DNA of 64,000 nucleotides from Pycnococcus provasolii (GCA_049487715.1 CP150565.1:558001-622000), one strand, 5' to 3'; counted from the first letter of the stretch, positions 31,507 through 39,904 are shown. A program made the numbers and translations. The notes: generated from the letters alone by a model not told the origin.

Positions 31507-31584
31507 CGCCGCCTGTGCACTCCCCTCAGGAGGACCAGGAGCACCAGGACCACCAGGACCACCAGGAGAGGGCTTGGACGCCAT
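29485..31584 (-). CDS. AKINBG: AMPK/SnRK1 beta-gamma regulatory subunit
   Basis: A 699-residue plant-type fusion: an N-terminal glycogen-binding CBM48 (about 80-165; FVWTYGGRQVHVCGSFSAWTE ... PGYHQFKYIVDNEWRHDP ... LNNWVFLKRPD) followed by four CBS segments (about 265-699) as in SNF4/gamma subunits. AKIN-beta-gamma is the gamma-type subunit of plant SnRK1 complexes, which sense energy and starch or sugar state. The start is at the ATG at 31584. It is rich in homopolymers: Gln runs near 40 and 65, Ala runs near 185-225 and a Gly run near 455, which suggests repeat expansion in low-constraint linkers. The CBS repeats keep typical VVVSATNAVEGLVTDRDL-type endings. Confidence 0.93.
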
Positions 31585-32144
31585 ACTCAAACGACACAAC
31601 CCAACCAACGGCGTCAACACACTATAACGACACTATAACGACCACGGCACAAGGAACAGTCTTGGAGACACTGGCACAGAACGAAAGAAAAGCGGATGCG
31701 CGTGGCAGGCAGGTAAAAGGGGGTTTTGTCGGTCCCACGTGGAATCCTCGCTGCGGATAGTGGGAGGATAGACTAGGCGGGGCGGGTCCCCTGCAGCGAA
31801 TGTCCGAGTCGGAGGAGGAGGTCTCTCGCATAGGCGGGCTGCCCGGGGCTTGAGCCTTGAGGGGAGGGAAGGTTTTTCTCGTCGCCACTTGGTCGCCAGG
31901 GTTTTTTTGGGTTGCCTGCTTGTGTGCCTGCTTGCATCTGGGTGTTTGGTTTGGGTGTTTGGTTTGGGGGTTTCGTTTGGGGGTTTCGTTTAGGGGTTTG
32001 GTTTCCTGTTTGGTTTGGGGGTTTTCTTTTGTGTTTTTTTGCGAAGTTGGTTTTGGGTATGTTTTGTTTGTGGTTATTTGTTTGTTTGTTTGTGGCCATT
32101 CTTCATCATTTGGTTCATTTGAGATTTTGCTCCTTTTGTGTTTC
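31585..32144. other. Divergent intergenic region with G-rich array
   Basis: This separates the AMPK beta-gamma and ankyrin-like genes. The part from 31935 to 32060 is a strongly strand-biased run of TTTGGTTTGGG / GGGGGTTTCGTTT units; see the separate repeat entry. No gene was recognised. Confidence 0.5.
31935..32060 (+). repeat. Degenerate TTTGGGG-like G-rich array
   Basis: Units such as GTTTGGTTTGGGGGTTTCG, TTTGGGGGTTTCGTTTAGGG and GTTTGGTTTGGGGGTTTT recur with G only on the plus strand, 90-210 bp before the ankyrin-like gene start. The spacing of the G runs could allow quadruplex folding. Confidence 0.7.
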
Positions 32145-32627
32145 ATGATGTTGGCGGAACAGCCACCGACGGATGTTGCAGGTGCAGGTGCAGGTGCAGG
32201 TGCAGATTTGTCCATTGACGGCCATGACTCCAATTCCAATTCCTGCTCTTCAGCCTCTGGGTTCAACGACATGAACTTGCACACAATCCTGCGCTGCGTC
32301 GCGCCGTACGTGCACGCGTACGACCGCACCGCGTTCGCGCTCACGTGCCGCGACGCGCTCGCTTGCTCAAACCGACCCGTCAAAACACACACCATCGCAA
32401 TCACACGCACGCCGGAGCTCCTCACGTGGGCCAAGCTGGCACTGAACGTTCCCATGAACGAACACGTGTGCGCCTGCGCCGCGGCGAACGCGCGTCTCGA
32501 CGTGCTGCAACTTGCGCGCGAAATGAAGTTCCCGTGGGACGAGTGGACCGCAGCTAACGCAGCCGAGAGTGGGGCGGACGACATTCTCGAGTTTGCGAGA
32601 ATACGAGGGTGTCCGATGTTAAGGTGA
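32145..32627 (+). CDS. Ankyrin-like repeat protein (5'-complete copy)
   Basis: A 160-residue protein. An F-box-like opening (MNLHTILRCVAPYVHAYDRTAFALTCRDALA, about 48-80) is followed by degenerate ankyrin-like repeats of the kind common in algae and giant viruses: CACAAANARLDVLQLAREMKFPWDEWTAANAAESGADDILEFARIRGCP. The N-terminus has a GAGAGAGA run from a 6-bp GCAGGT repeat. From residue 28 onwards it is identical at DNA level, apart from one silent change, to the copy at 34790-35194. This copy keeps the natural upstream region, so it is taken as the original 5' end. It converges on the truncated GST copy. Function is unknown; F-box-ankyrin proteins often recruit ubiquitin ligases. Confidence 0.7.
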   Translation: MMLAEQPPTDVAGAGAGAGADLSIDGHDSNSNSCSSASGFNDMNLHTILRCVAPYVHAYDRTAFALTCRDALACSNRPVKTHTIAITRTPELLTWAKLALNVPMNEHVCACAAANARLDVLQLAREMKFPWDEWTAANAAESGADDILEFARIRGCPMLR

Positions 32628-33279
32628 CAAATAAATATTTACCTTTTGTAACAAATCCTTTACTTGTTCGGGTCCCACTTGCCGTACGAGTGCTGCATAC
32701 CTCGTCGAACGTTCGGACGACTCATCATGCGGTCACACCAAGCTTTCACGTGCGTGTACGAGTCAAGCTTCAGGAACACGCCTGCGTTGTAACCTCGGAG
32801 GAGACAAACGACCCAAGGGAATATCGCAAAGTCCGCGATAGTCACCTCCTCTCCGACGATGAACTGCCTATTCTCGAGGAGGTGGTCGAGCACGTCGACG
32901 ATTCGCTTCGCCTCCATGGCATATCGGTCGACGCCGTACTCAATGTGCACGGGCGCGTACTTGTAGAAGTGTCCAAACTGTCCCAAGTACGGCGCGGTTC
33001 CCATGTTCCACATAAGCCAGTTCATGCACTCGATTCTCTTCACCGGGTCCGTGGGAATGAACTTGCCTGTCTTCTCTGCCAAGTAAAGAAGGATCGAACC
33101 TGTTTCAAAGACGTTCACATTGTTTCCACCCGGACCGTCCGCGTCTGTCAGCGCCGGTATCTTCGAGTTCGGGTTGACGTCCACAAAACCGCTGCTAAAT
33201 TGGTGCAGCTGTCCTATGTTGATTTCCCAGCTGTCAAACTTATCGTCAAGCAGACACTCGTACAGCATGATGGTAACCT
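32228..33279 (+). repeat. 1,052-bp segmental duplication, copy 1
   Basis: It matches 34795-35846 over its whole length, with about three substitutions seen (near 32584, 32672 and 33262). It contains most of the ankyrin-like gene and the 3' part of the GST gene. The copies are the same length and direct in orientation. Confidence 0.95.
32660..33276 (-). pseudogene. GST, 5'-truncated duplicate
   Basis: This is the duplicate of the C-terminal 205 codons or so of the GST at 35227-36117, from VTIMLYECLLDDKF to the stop. The duplication boundary at 33279 removes the N-terminal part with the glutathione-site strand and replaces it with an unrelated out-of-frame flavoprotein fragment. Methionines inside the thioredoxin-like fold could start a short protein, but it would lack the active site. 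The coding part is otherwise undamaged, which indicates a recent event. Confidence 0.85.
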
Positions 33280-33467
33280 CCAAGGCGCTGTGCGGCGAAG
33301 AATGCGGCGGTGAGTCCTGCGGCGCCAGCACCTAGAACTGCAACGTCCAAAACTGATGAAGAGGAGGAAGAAGAGGAGGCATGTGCACGTGCATATGGAT
33401 GTGCACGTGCGTGTGAACGGTAGCGGTATAAACCGCCACCATTGCGACACCATTGCACCGCCGCCAT
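33280..33467 (-). pseudogene. 5' fragment of an FAD-dependent oxidoreductase gene
   Basis: Starting at the ATG at 33467, 62 codons encode a leader with an Arg/His-rich part and eight serines, then VLDVAVLGAGAAGLTAAFFAAQRLGG, a textbook dinucleotide-binding GxGxxG motif from the N-terminus of an FAD/NAD(P) oxidoreductase. At 33279/33280 it is joined out of frame to the GST duplicate. No other part of the flavoprotein is in the window, so it is a captured gene start rather than a working gene. Confidence 0.7.
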
Positions 33468-33702
33468 GCTGATGAGAGATGAAAATGACAGGTGAGGTTA
33501 ATTAATCTCAGTCTAGTGAGGACAAGGGGGTGGTCCCCTGGGGATCCCGGTTGGAACACAAAGCGGGCCTCCCGGACCATCTACCCTACCACATTCATCA
33601 TAACGGAAGGTTTTGTGTTGTGTACTTCAGTCTGCAAGAAGACGTCGAGGCGTGCGGTCGCGCGACACGGAGCGTGCGCTAGGCGCCCACACGTGCACGC
33701 GC

Positions 33703-34011
33703 ATGGTGGGCTCCGACGTGAACAGCTTCGCCAAGCAACCGCCCCAGCACGTCGGAGCCCACACGTATGATGCCTTGCGCGCGATAGCAACGACAGTTCT
33801 CAGCAGCGACGAAGGAGTGGAGATCAAGGACATCCGGGCGTCGACGAAACCGACGGAGCAGCAGGTGTGGTGGTGGAGAACGAACGCGCCCAAGCACACA
33901 AACGTCGATGGGTACTACGACGGCGTCGTGATTGGAAGCCGCACTGTCGGTCGAGACGCACTGCCGAAGGATTGTGTCCCGGGCTTTAGCACGACAGAAG
34001 CAACACTATGA
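33703..34011 (+). CDS. Unknown small reading frame in the filler
   Basis: A 102-codon frame (MVGSDVNSFAKQPPQHVGAH...) with coding-like composition and a Trp-rich WWWRTNAPKH segment, but no recognised family. It overlaps the HNH frame by about 75 bp in another phase. It may be the upstream part of the same foreign gene after a frameshift, or an independent viral-type gene. Confidence that it is expressed is low. Confidence 0.35.
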   Translation: MVGSDVNSFAKQPPQHVGAHTYDALRAIATTVLSSDEGVEIKDIRASTKPTEQQVWWWRTNAPKHTNVDGYYDGVVIGSRTVGRDALPKDCVPGFSTTEATL

Positions 34012-34459
34012 AAAACACAAAGACGGCTATCAAGAGAACAGACATAAAAGAATCGCATACCAAGTACAGTACAAACGGAACCGTTTACAAACAGACGACG
34101 CCTTTCGATTATTGAAAAACTGTCGCAACCGTCTCGAAAAAGCACTCAAAGGCAAATCAAAGGCTGCAAAAACGCTGGAACTCATCGGATGTACGCCCGA
34201 CGAACTCCTCGAGCACCTCGAACGCACGATGTCGCCCGAAGTTCGCACGCTCCGCGACGAGGGTGTCAAAATCGTCGTCGATCACATAATTCCGTGCGCG
34301 GCGTTCGATTTCTCTATTCCCGAGCACCAGCGAATATGCTTCCATTACACAAATTTACAGTACCTCGACGCGCCAACGAACGGCAGCAAAAGCGATAAAT
34401 TACCCGATGGCTTCGATTTCGCGTCGTGGTTCGAAGCGGCGCGCGCCCGTGTGCTCTGA
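33938..34459 (+). pseudogene. HNH endonuclease of virus/phage type, 5'-defective
   Basis: The frame encodes a basic helical region (RQKQHYEKHKDGYQENRHKR), a RNRLEKALKGKSKAAKTLELIGC linker and an HNH core: VVDHIIPCAAFDFSIPEHQ, then FHYTNLQYLDAPTNGSKSDK. These blocks are typical of the HNH nucleases scattered in large DNA viruses of algae, phages and organelle genomes. No ATG opens the frame before the core and the usual N-terminal zinc finger is missing, so it is probably broken, perhaps by a frameshift against the 33703 frame. The GC content is lower than in neighbouring host genes, which supports transfer, probably from an algal virus. Confidence 0.72.
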
Positions 34460-34789
34460 CTCCCCGCGTCACGCCTCGCTTATTTTTACATCGACCATTT
34501 GTAATCGAGATTAATCGGCAAACTCCGCTGCTTCCAACAAGATCAAGGGGACCCGGCACTTGTCAAGGCAACAAGAACTGTGACCAGTGTACTGTATGTA
34601 ATCTGTATTACTGCAATACAGTACAGTACGCGTTTTATGCCAAAAATACACGCACAGTAGTCTTATGAATAGGGTACTTACACGCGTTTTTGAGGAACAA
34701 AGTCATCGCACAAGTTACAAGTGAAATACATTTACCTTATGGTACTTTACAAATAGTACTGTACACACGTGTTCGTCGTTCCTCACAGC

Positions 34790-35194
34790 ATGTTCTCCAA
34801 TTCCAATTCCTGCTCTTCAGCCTCTGGGTTCAACGACATGAACTTGCACACAATCCTGCGCTGCGTCGCGCCGTACGTGCACGCGTACGACCGCACCGCG
34901 TTCGCGCTCACGTGCCGCGACGCGCTCGCTTGCTCAAACCGACCCGTCAAAACACACACCATCGCAATCACACGCACGCCGGAGCTCCTCACGTGGGCCA
35001 AGCTGGCACTGAACGTTCCCATGAACGAACACGTGTGCGCCTGCGCCGCGGCGAACGCGCGTCTCGACGTGCTGCAACTTGCGCGCGAAATGAAGTTCCC
35101 GTGGGACGAGTGGACCGCAGCTAACGCAGCCGAGAGTGGGGCGGACGATATTCTCGAGTTTGCGAGAATACGAGGGTGTCCGATGTTAAGGTGA
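34790..35194 (+). CDS. Ankyrin-like repeat protein (duplicate, new 5' end)
   Basis: A duplicate of the gene at 32145-32627 from its codon 28 onwards. The duplication starts at 34795, and an ATG at 34790 in the filler DNA happens to open the frame (MFSNSNSCSS), giving a 134-residue protein with the F-box-like and ankyrin-like parts intact. The original promoter and N-terminus are absent. Whether it is expressed is unknown. Confidence 0.5.
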   Translation: MFSNSNSCSSASGFNDMNLHTILRCVAPYVHAYDRTAFALTCRDALACSNRPVKTHTIAITRTPELLTWAKLALNVPMNEHVCACAAANARLDVLQLAREMKFPWDEWTAANAAESGADDILEFARIRGCPMLR

Positions 35195-35846
35195 CAAATA
35201 AATATTTACCTTTTGTAACAAATCCTTTACTTGTTCGGATCCCACTTGCCGTACGAGTGCTGCATACCTCGTCGAACGTTCGGACGACTCATCATGCGGT
35301 CACACCAAGCTTTCACGTGCGTGTACGAGTCAAGCTTCAGGAACACGCCTGCGTTGTAACCTCGGAGGAGACAAACGACCCAAGGGAATATCGCAAAGTC
35401 CGCGATAGTCACCTCCTCTCCGACGATGAACTGCCTATTCTCGAGGAGGTGGTCGAGCACGTCGACGATTCGCTTCGCCTCCATGGCATATCGGTCGACG
35501 CCGTACTCAATGTGCACGGGCGCGTACTTGTAGAAGTGTCCAAACTGTCCCAAGTACGGCGCGGTTCCCATGTTCCACATAAGCCAGTTCATGCACTCGA
35601 TTCTCTTCACCGGGTCCGTGGGAATGAACTTGCCTGTCTTCTCTGCCAAGTAAAGAAGGATCGAACCTGTTTCAAAGACGTTCACATTGTTTCCACCCGG
35701 ACCGTCCGCGTCTGTCAGCGCCGGTATCTTCGAGTTCGGGTTGACGTCCACAAAACCGCTGCTAAATTGGTGCAGCTGTCCTATGTTGATTTCCCAGCTG
35801 TCAAACTTATCGTCAAGCAGACACTCGTAAAGCATGATGGTAACCT
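34795..35846 (+). repeat. 1,052-bp segmental duplication, copy 2
   Basis: The second copy of 32228-33279. Its right end lies inside the intact GST gene, whose 5' part continues uninterrupted to 36117, so this copy holds the ancestral right junction. Confidence 0.95.
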
Positions 35847-36117
35847 TTTGCCCGTTTGGCGTTCCTAGGCTGTAGAGCTGTAACGGCTTTTTGCCCACTG
35901 GAAGCGGCGCGACGAATCGCGCCCCGGCTGTCGGCTGGTTCACAGCGCCGAACGTGCCACCCATCGACGACGGGTCCCCCGCCCACACCTCCGGCAGCGT
36001 GTACGACGAAGGCAGCGTTGGCTTGGAGGCTTTGGCTGCGACGGCGCGTCGGCACTTGGCGACGCACGAGCTGTAGGCGGAGGTGACGTGGTTGACGAAC
36101 GAGCTCATCACCACCAT
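35227..36117 (-). CDS. Glutathione S-transferase (YghU/Ure2-like)
   Basis: An intact GST of 293-296 residues (starts at 36117 or 36108). The N-terminal thioredoxin fold is LQLYSLGTPNGQKVTIMLYECLL, with a TPNGQK motif like that of the YghU/YfcG disulfide-bond oxidoreductase group, then NSKIPALTD and FETGSILLYLAEKTGKF for the glutathione gamma-glutamyl site. The all-helical C-terminal domain ends in RRGMQHSYGKWDPNK. Members use glutathione, often bound as GSSG, to reduce disulfides. A Ser/Ala/Lys-rich N-terminal extension of about 65 residues may target it to an organelle. It is divergent from HCAR with about 195 bp between start codons, so the two may share a promoter. Confidence 0.9.
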   Translation of the reverse strand: MVVMSSFVNHVTSAYSSCVAKCRRAVAAKASKPTLPSSYTLPEVWAGDPSSMGGTFGAVNQPTAGARFVAPLPVGKKPLQLYSLGTPNGQKVTIMLYECLLDDKFDSWEINIGQLHQFSSGFVDVNPNSKIPALTDADGPGGNNVNVFETGSILLYLAEKTGKFIPTDPVKRIECMNWLMWNMGTAPYLGQFGHFYKYAPVHIEYGVDRYAMEAKRIVDVLDHLLENRQFIVGEEVTIADFAIFPWVVCLLRGYNAGVFLKLDSYTHVKAWCDRMMSRPNVRRGMQHSYGKWDPNK

Positions 36118-36312
36118 AGGTCGTGGGCGATCAGAAGGGGAAGTGAAATGGGAATCTGAGGCGGAACCCCGAACGCGAATTATTTCGGGGATGGGACAGG
36201 GCTGAGGGCTCCCGGGAAAAAGAGAAGAGATGGGATAGAGCTCCCTCCCTCCCTCCCCCGGGGGTCCCCCCTGGCACAGCACAGCACAGCACAGCCCACC
36301 TCACCTGTGACC
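36118..36312. promoter_or_regulatory. Shared bidirectional promoter region GST/HCAR
   Basis: About 195 bp separates the two start codons. It contains a purine/pyrimidine-biased CTCCCTCCCTCCCTCCC run and a GCACA pentamer repeated four times (36278-36297), just before the HCAR start. No TATA box is obvious. Confidence 0.5.
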
Positions 36313-37728
36313 ATGGCGCTCAGCAAGAGAACAACACCGAACCAAAGCACGCGCAGGCACGCTGCAGCTCACAGCAGGCGCCATCCTTGCCGAGCCGTAC
36401 CCGCGTCTTCGTCTTCAACCTCACCCTCAGCGCGCGGCATGAAGCCCGGCACGCCGCGCCAGCTGTATCCCGCCAAAGAACACTGCAGTCGGTGCGGGCT
36501 ATGCGACACGAAGCACATCGCCTCCGTCAAGGAGTCGTGCGCATTCCTAGGAGAGGGCATGGGACGCATGGGTGCGCTGGAAGAGGTGGTGCACGGACGC
36601 CGAAGAAATGAGATTGCCGAGAACGATGAGGCGATGTTTGGCGTGACGCAGGACATTTTCTACGCGACGAACACGAGACCGCAGGCTGGCGTGCAGTGGA
36701 CTGGCATCGTGACGGAGATGGCACTGAGGGCTTTGGAAGAAGGTGTCGTGGAGGGCGTGATATGCACATCCGCGGAGGAGAACGACCGTCTCGCGGCGAA
36801 GCCCATCCTCGCAACGACTCGTGACGAGGTTCTCTCTTCGGGTGGGGTGAAGCCGTGCTATAGCCCGACGCTCTCGGTTCTGGAAGAGGTGGAGGCGCGA
36901 GGCTTGAAGCGCATCATGTTCATAGGCGTGGGTTGTCAGGTGCAGGCGCTTCGCTCCATCGAGTCAGCTCTGGGACTTGAGAAGTTGTACGTCGTGGGAA
37001 CAAACTGCACTGACAACGGTGACCGCGAAGGGCTGGATAAGTTCCTCAAGGCGGCGTCGAGCAGCCCGGAGACCGTCGTGGGATACGAGTTCATGCAGGA
37101 CTACCGCGTTCACTTGAAGCACACGAAAGGCTCAACGATTGAGAACGACTACGAGGAGGTGCCATACTTTTGCCTTCCGAGCAATCACCTCGCGCATGGT
37201 GTGATTGGTGAGCCGTGCCGATCGTGCTTCGACTACACGAACGGCCTGGCGGACGTCGTGGTTGGCTACATGGCTGTGCCTTGGCGTCGCATGGAGATGA
37301 CGAAGCATGCGACGTACGTCACGGTGCGAAATGACCGTGGTCGCGAGATGGTGGACCTAGTACGCGATCGGCTGAGCCGCGAGCGTGTCGAGGACCATCG
37401 TGGCATCATTGGACGTGAGGGTCTGGTGACGCAGACTGTGGAAGCTGACGACCTCGCCTACTTTGGCCGTGGGCCTGACCAAGGCGCGCCTCGCTTCGTC
37501 GGCGAGCTGATTGCGACTTTGTTGGAGTTTTTGGGACCTCGAGGGATGGAGTTTGCCCGTTACAGCATCGAGTACCACTACATTCGAAACTATCTGCACA
37601 CGATGAGAACGTTCGACGGAGATAAGAGGAAAGATGCGTCGCAGCACATTCCCTCGTATGCCAAGGCAATCGTGGAGAAGTACAATAAGGCGGGAGATGT
37701 GGACAAACTGCTTAAGGTGGAGAAATGA
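36313..37728 (+). CDS. HCAR: 7-hydroxymethyl chlorophyll a reductase
   Basis: A 471-residue FrhB-family flavo/iron-sulfur enzyme of the plastid. HCAR reduces 7-hydroxymethyl chlorophyll a to chlorophyll a with ferredoxin, completing the chlorophyll b to a branch of the chlorophyll cycle. After a Ser/Arg-rich transit-like leader (1-45) come the 4Fe-4S Cys motif CSRCGLCDTKH...C (Cys 58, 61, 64, 76), WTGIVTEMALRALEEGVVEGVIC, FIGVGCQVQALRSIE, YVVGTNCTDNGDREGLDKFLKAAS and the second Cys cluster CRSCFDYTNGLADVVVGYM. Alignment by memory favours HCAR; the closely related 8-vinyl reductase (BciB/F-DVR) shares all motifs and cannot be fully excluded. The start ATG has a strong GACCATGG context. Confidence 0.9.
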   Translation: MALSKRTTPNQSTRRHAAAHSRRHPCRAVPASSSSTSPSARGMKPGTPRQLYPAKEHCSRCGLCDTKHIASVKESCAFLGEGMGRMGALEEVVHGRRRNEIAENDEAMFGVTQDIFYATNTRPQAGVQWTGIVTEMALRALEEGVVEGVICTSAEENDRLAAKPILATTRDEVLSSGGVKPCYSPTLSVLEEVEARGLKRIMFIGVGCQVQALRSIESALGLEKLYVVGTNCTDNGDREGLDKFLKAASSSPETVVGYEFMQDYRVHLKHTKGSTIENDYEEVPYFCLPSNHLAHGVIGEPCRSCFDYTNGLADVVVGYMAVPWRRMEMTKHATYVTVRNDRGREMVDLVRDRLSRERVEDHRGIIGREGLVTQTVEADDLAYFGRGPDQGAPRFVGELIATLLEFLGPRGMEFARYSIEYHYIRNYLHTMRTFDGDKRKDASQHIPSYAKAIVEKYNKAGDVDKLLKVEK

Positions 37729-37783
37729 AGTAAAGTCGTCGATCTAAGTTAGTAACCTAAGAGTTCGCAAACATACGTTGCTT

Positions 37784-38286
37784 GTCAAAGATAATTTCCC
37801 ACATTTCAGACTTGAGAGACTCTCGAGAGGACAGGCAGAGAGACAGAGACATTGATTGAGAAAGAGGGAGAGAGGTGTTGAGAAAAGGGAATGATATGTG
37901 ATGAGGGTGGGGGGGGTGGGTAAGATAGCCAAGTTGCTGATTTGGCAAAAGTTGGAAAGATATTGAAGGTCGAAACCTTCTGGGATCGGATGTTGTTATC
38001 AACTAGCAATAACCTCGACTCAGTAGAAACTTCAATGTCAGAGATATTGTCCCGAGCGAATAGATTGAAAATCTGAAAATCGCCAAAAAATCATTGCCGA
38101 CAAAGGGGGGGCATGTACGACGAGGTACTTGGGATTTGGGGGGTCTCGAGTCTTGTCTTGACGTCGTTGATGTGTTGGATAAAAACGTTAAAGCACGCAC
38201 GCAGGCCAGAGTCCTAGACCGAAAGGTTGGTAAAGATACAAGCTTGCGGCGACTACCGTCCTCCCTAAAGGTGCATGGTGCGATGC
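37784..38286 (+). repeat. Direct ~500-bp repeat, copy A
   Basis: It starts GTCAAAGATAAT and ends GGTGCGATGC, and matches 39895-40395 with two single-base gaps and about one substitution. No TG...CA ends and no target duplication were found, so it does not look like an LTR. Confidence 0.93.
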
Positions 38287-38951
38287 TGTGAGACCTCCGG
38301 GGTTTGGGGCACTTGTAACAAACCAAAGTACTTACTTCTAACTACTCGTAACTCTTCGCAAAAAAAACTTCGAATTCAATTTACTTTCTGCAAACTTCAT
38401 GTAAATTCAATTTATTGGAAATCATTAAATTCGGAACTCGCGTAGTTTGTAAAGTCAGATACACGGTCAAAGTCACATATCTTTGTAAGTGCGTCTCGAA
38501 AGAGTTTTACGGTTCCTTCTTCGATAGTAAATGATTGTTTTCGATGGGACACGAGCGCCAATGTTTCGGTCTTTGTCGTTTTCCTGTATTCGACGCATTT
38601 CGTCAACACGTATAAGTGATGTATCACATAGGAAAAGAAAATCAGACACGTCCAAGATATTTGCATCCCCTACATCAGAAGGAAATCTGGGAACTACAGG
38701 GTTTTATGTAAGACCCTCCATTGTGTCCACAAATTTAGACCATACACGTGTATTGTTTGTATATGGTGGTTATGGAATCGGTTTTTGGGCTCCCGGACTG
38801 GGGTTATGCTTTAGGGGTTTCAGGTGAGTTTGGTTTCGGAGTTCCGCCAAGGTAACTTAAGGTCGTCAGTGTTACACGAGATAACACTTAACAACAATAA
38901 TAAACTCCGTACGTGGTTGTTTCCACCACGGAACCCACCTTCCCTTACAAG

Positions 38952-39439
38952 TATACTTGGCAATATAGCGCTATGGGCGTCAGACCATAAAATATATAGG
39001 GCTATATATTTTGATATCATATATTTGGCAATATAAAACCTTGGGTTCGTGATTTCGCAAACCCCGAATTGGACAGTCGACTTAATTCGTCACTAAATTC
39101 AACTTGTTACTCCTTAAACGTTTCCCTTCGGTTCCCACAGCTTCCCACACCCATGAACACCTGGGGTACGAAGGCAGTTGTTGACGTACGAGCTATGGGC
39201 ACTTCAAGCCGCTCAAACTCAGACAGGCTGAGGTCACACATTGACGTTGATGCCGTGTGCTGCGACCCCTTGTTCTGGCTCTCAACAATTCCCCGACCAT
39301 TTCCCCCGACCAAAAAAAGTCGGGGTTAGGACCTCTCAGGCAATATAGCGCTATGGGCGTGACGTCATAAAATATATAGGGCTATATAGTTTGCTATACA
39401 AAAATATATTATATCGCTATGGATCGACTGCCAAGTATA
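38952..39439. mobile_element. MITE-like element with 8-bp target duplication
   Basis: An element of 488 bp starting TATACTTGGCA and ending TGCCAAGTATA, flanked exactly by CTTACAAG (38944-38951 and 39440-39447). An 8-bp duplication with short TIRs is typical of hAT-type elements, though the terminal bases are not the usual ones. Inside, about 54 bp near the left end (GGCAATATAGCGCTATGGGC, 38959) recur near 39340 in direct orientation, followed by ATAAAATATATAGGGCTATA. No protein is encoded. Confidence 0.75.
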
Positions 39440-39492
39440 CTTACAAGGTGGGGGAGGGAGGCTTCTCCGAGCTCCCTCTTTCTTCCAAGGGG

Positions 39493-39568
39493 TCACGTGA
39501 TCCCTTCCAGGTATCACGTGATTCAGCCCTTTCGGGTACCACGTGATCCCTCAGGAGGTATCACGTGA
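39493..39568 (+). promoter_or_regulatory. Four CACGTG palindromes at ~22-bp spacing
   Basis: TCACGTGA or CCACGTGA occurs at 39493, 39514, 39539 and 39561, each followed by TCCC or TTC(C/A). CACGTG is the G-box/E-box bound by plant bZIP and bHLH factors. The regular spacing suggests a tandem origin; no gene starts immediately downstream. Confidence 0.55.
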
Positions 39569-39586
39569 TTCCTTAACATAGAACTG

Positions 39587-39904
39587 AATAACCCCCAATT
39601 ATTCCATCCCCCAACACCCAGTTTTCGGTCACCAGAAGAACCCAAACCGACAACTTAACAAGGACTCGACTGCAGTCATCGATCGCCTCAGCGCACCGCC
39701 GCCGAACTCGACCTCAAACCACGTCGGCTACTACGACGTATTGGCAGGCTGGGGAGTAGCCGCGACGCGCATGCTACAGACGCGCACGCACGCCTTCCGG
39801 CGAGGAGGGATCACGTACCTGCGCGACCGATTACGCGAGAAAGGTGCACATCATTTTGACATGCTGCACACACTTCTCAGCACGGACGCTGGAAGTCAAA
39901 GATA
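39587..39904 (+). pseudogene. Coding-like fragment ending at repeat copy B
   Basis: A frame without ATG runs about 105 codons from 39587, with protein-like composition in its second half (NHVGYYDVLAGWGVAATRM, then GGITYLRDRLREKGAHHFDM, then LHTLLSTDAG). It is stopped by the first bases of repeat copy B. No family was recognised. It is probably the remains of a gene cut by the rearrangement. Confidence 0.4.

Larger units (their letters stand above)
33280..34794. other. 1,515-bp filler between the two duplicated copies
   Basis: This unique DNA sits exactly between the two 1,052-bp copies. It carries a flavoprotein 5' fragment (minus strand), an unknown small plus-strand frame, an HNH endonuclease remnant and about 330 bp of AT-richer DNA with many GTACTGTA / TACAGTAC strings (34560-34780). 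Confidence 0.8.

Noticed and set aside
30032-31627. 531-codon plus-strand frame with Cys and Ala runs
   Set aside because: Antisense to the AMPK beta-gamma gene; the Cys and Ala runs are reverse reads of its Gln and Ala/Gly codons.
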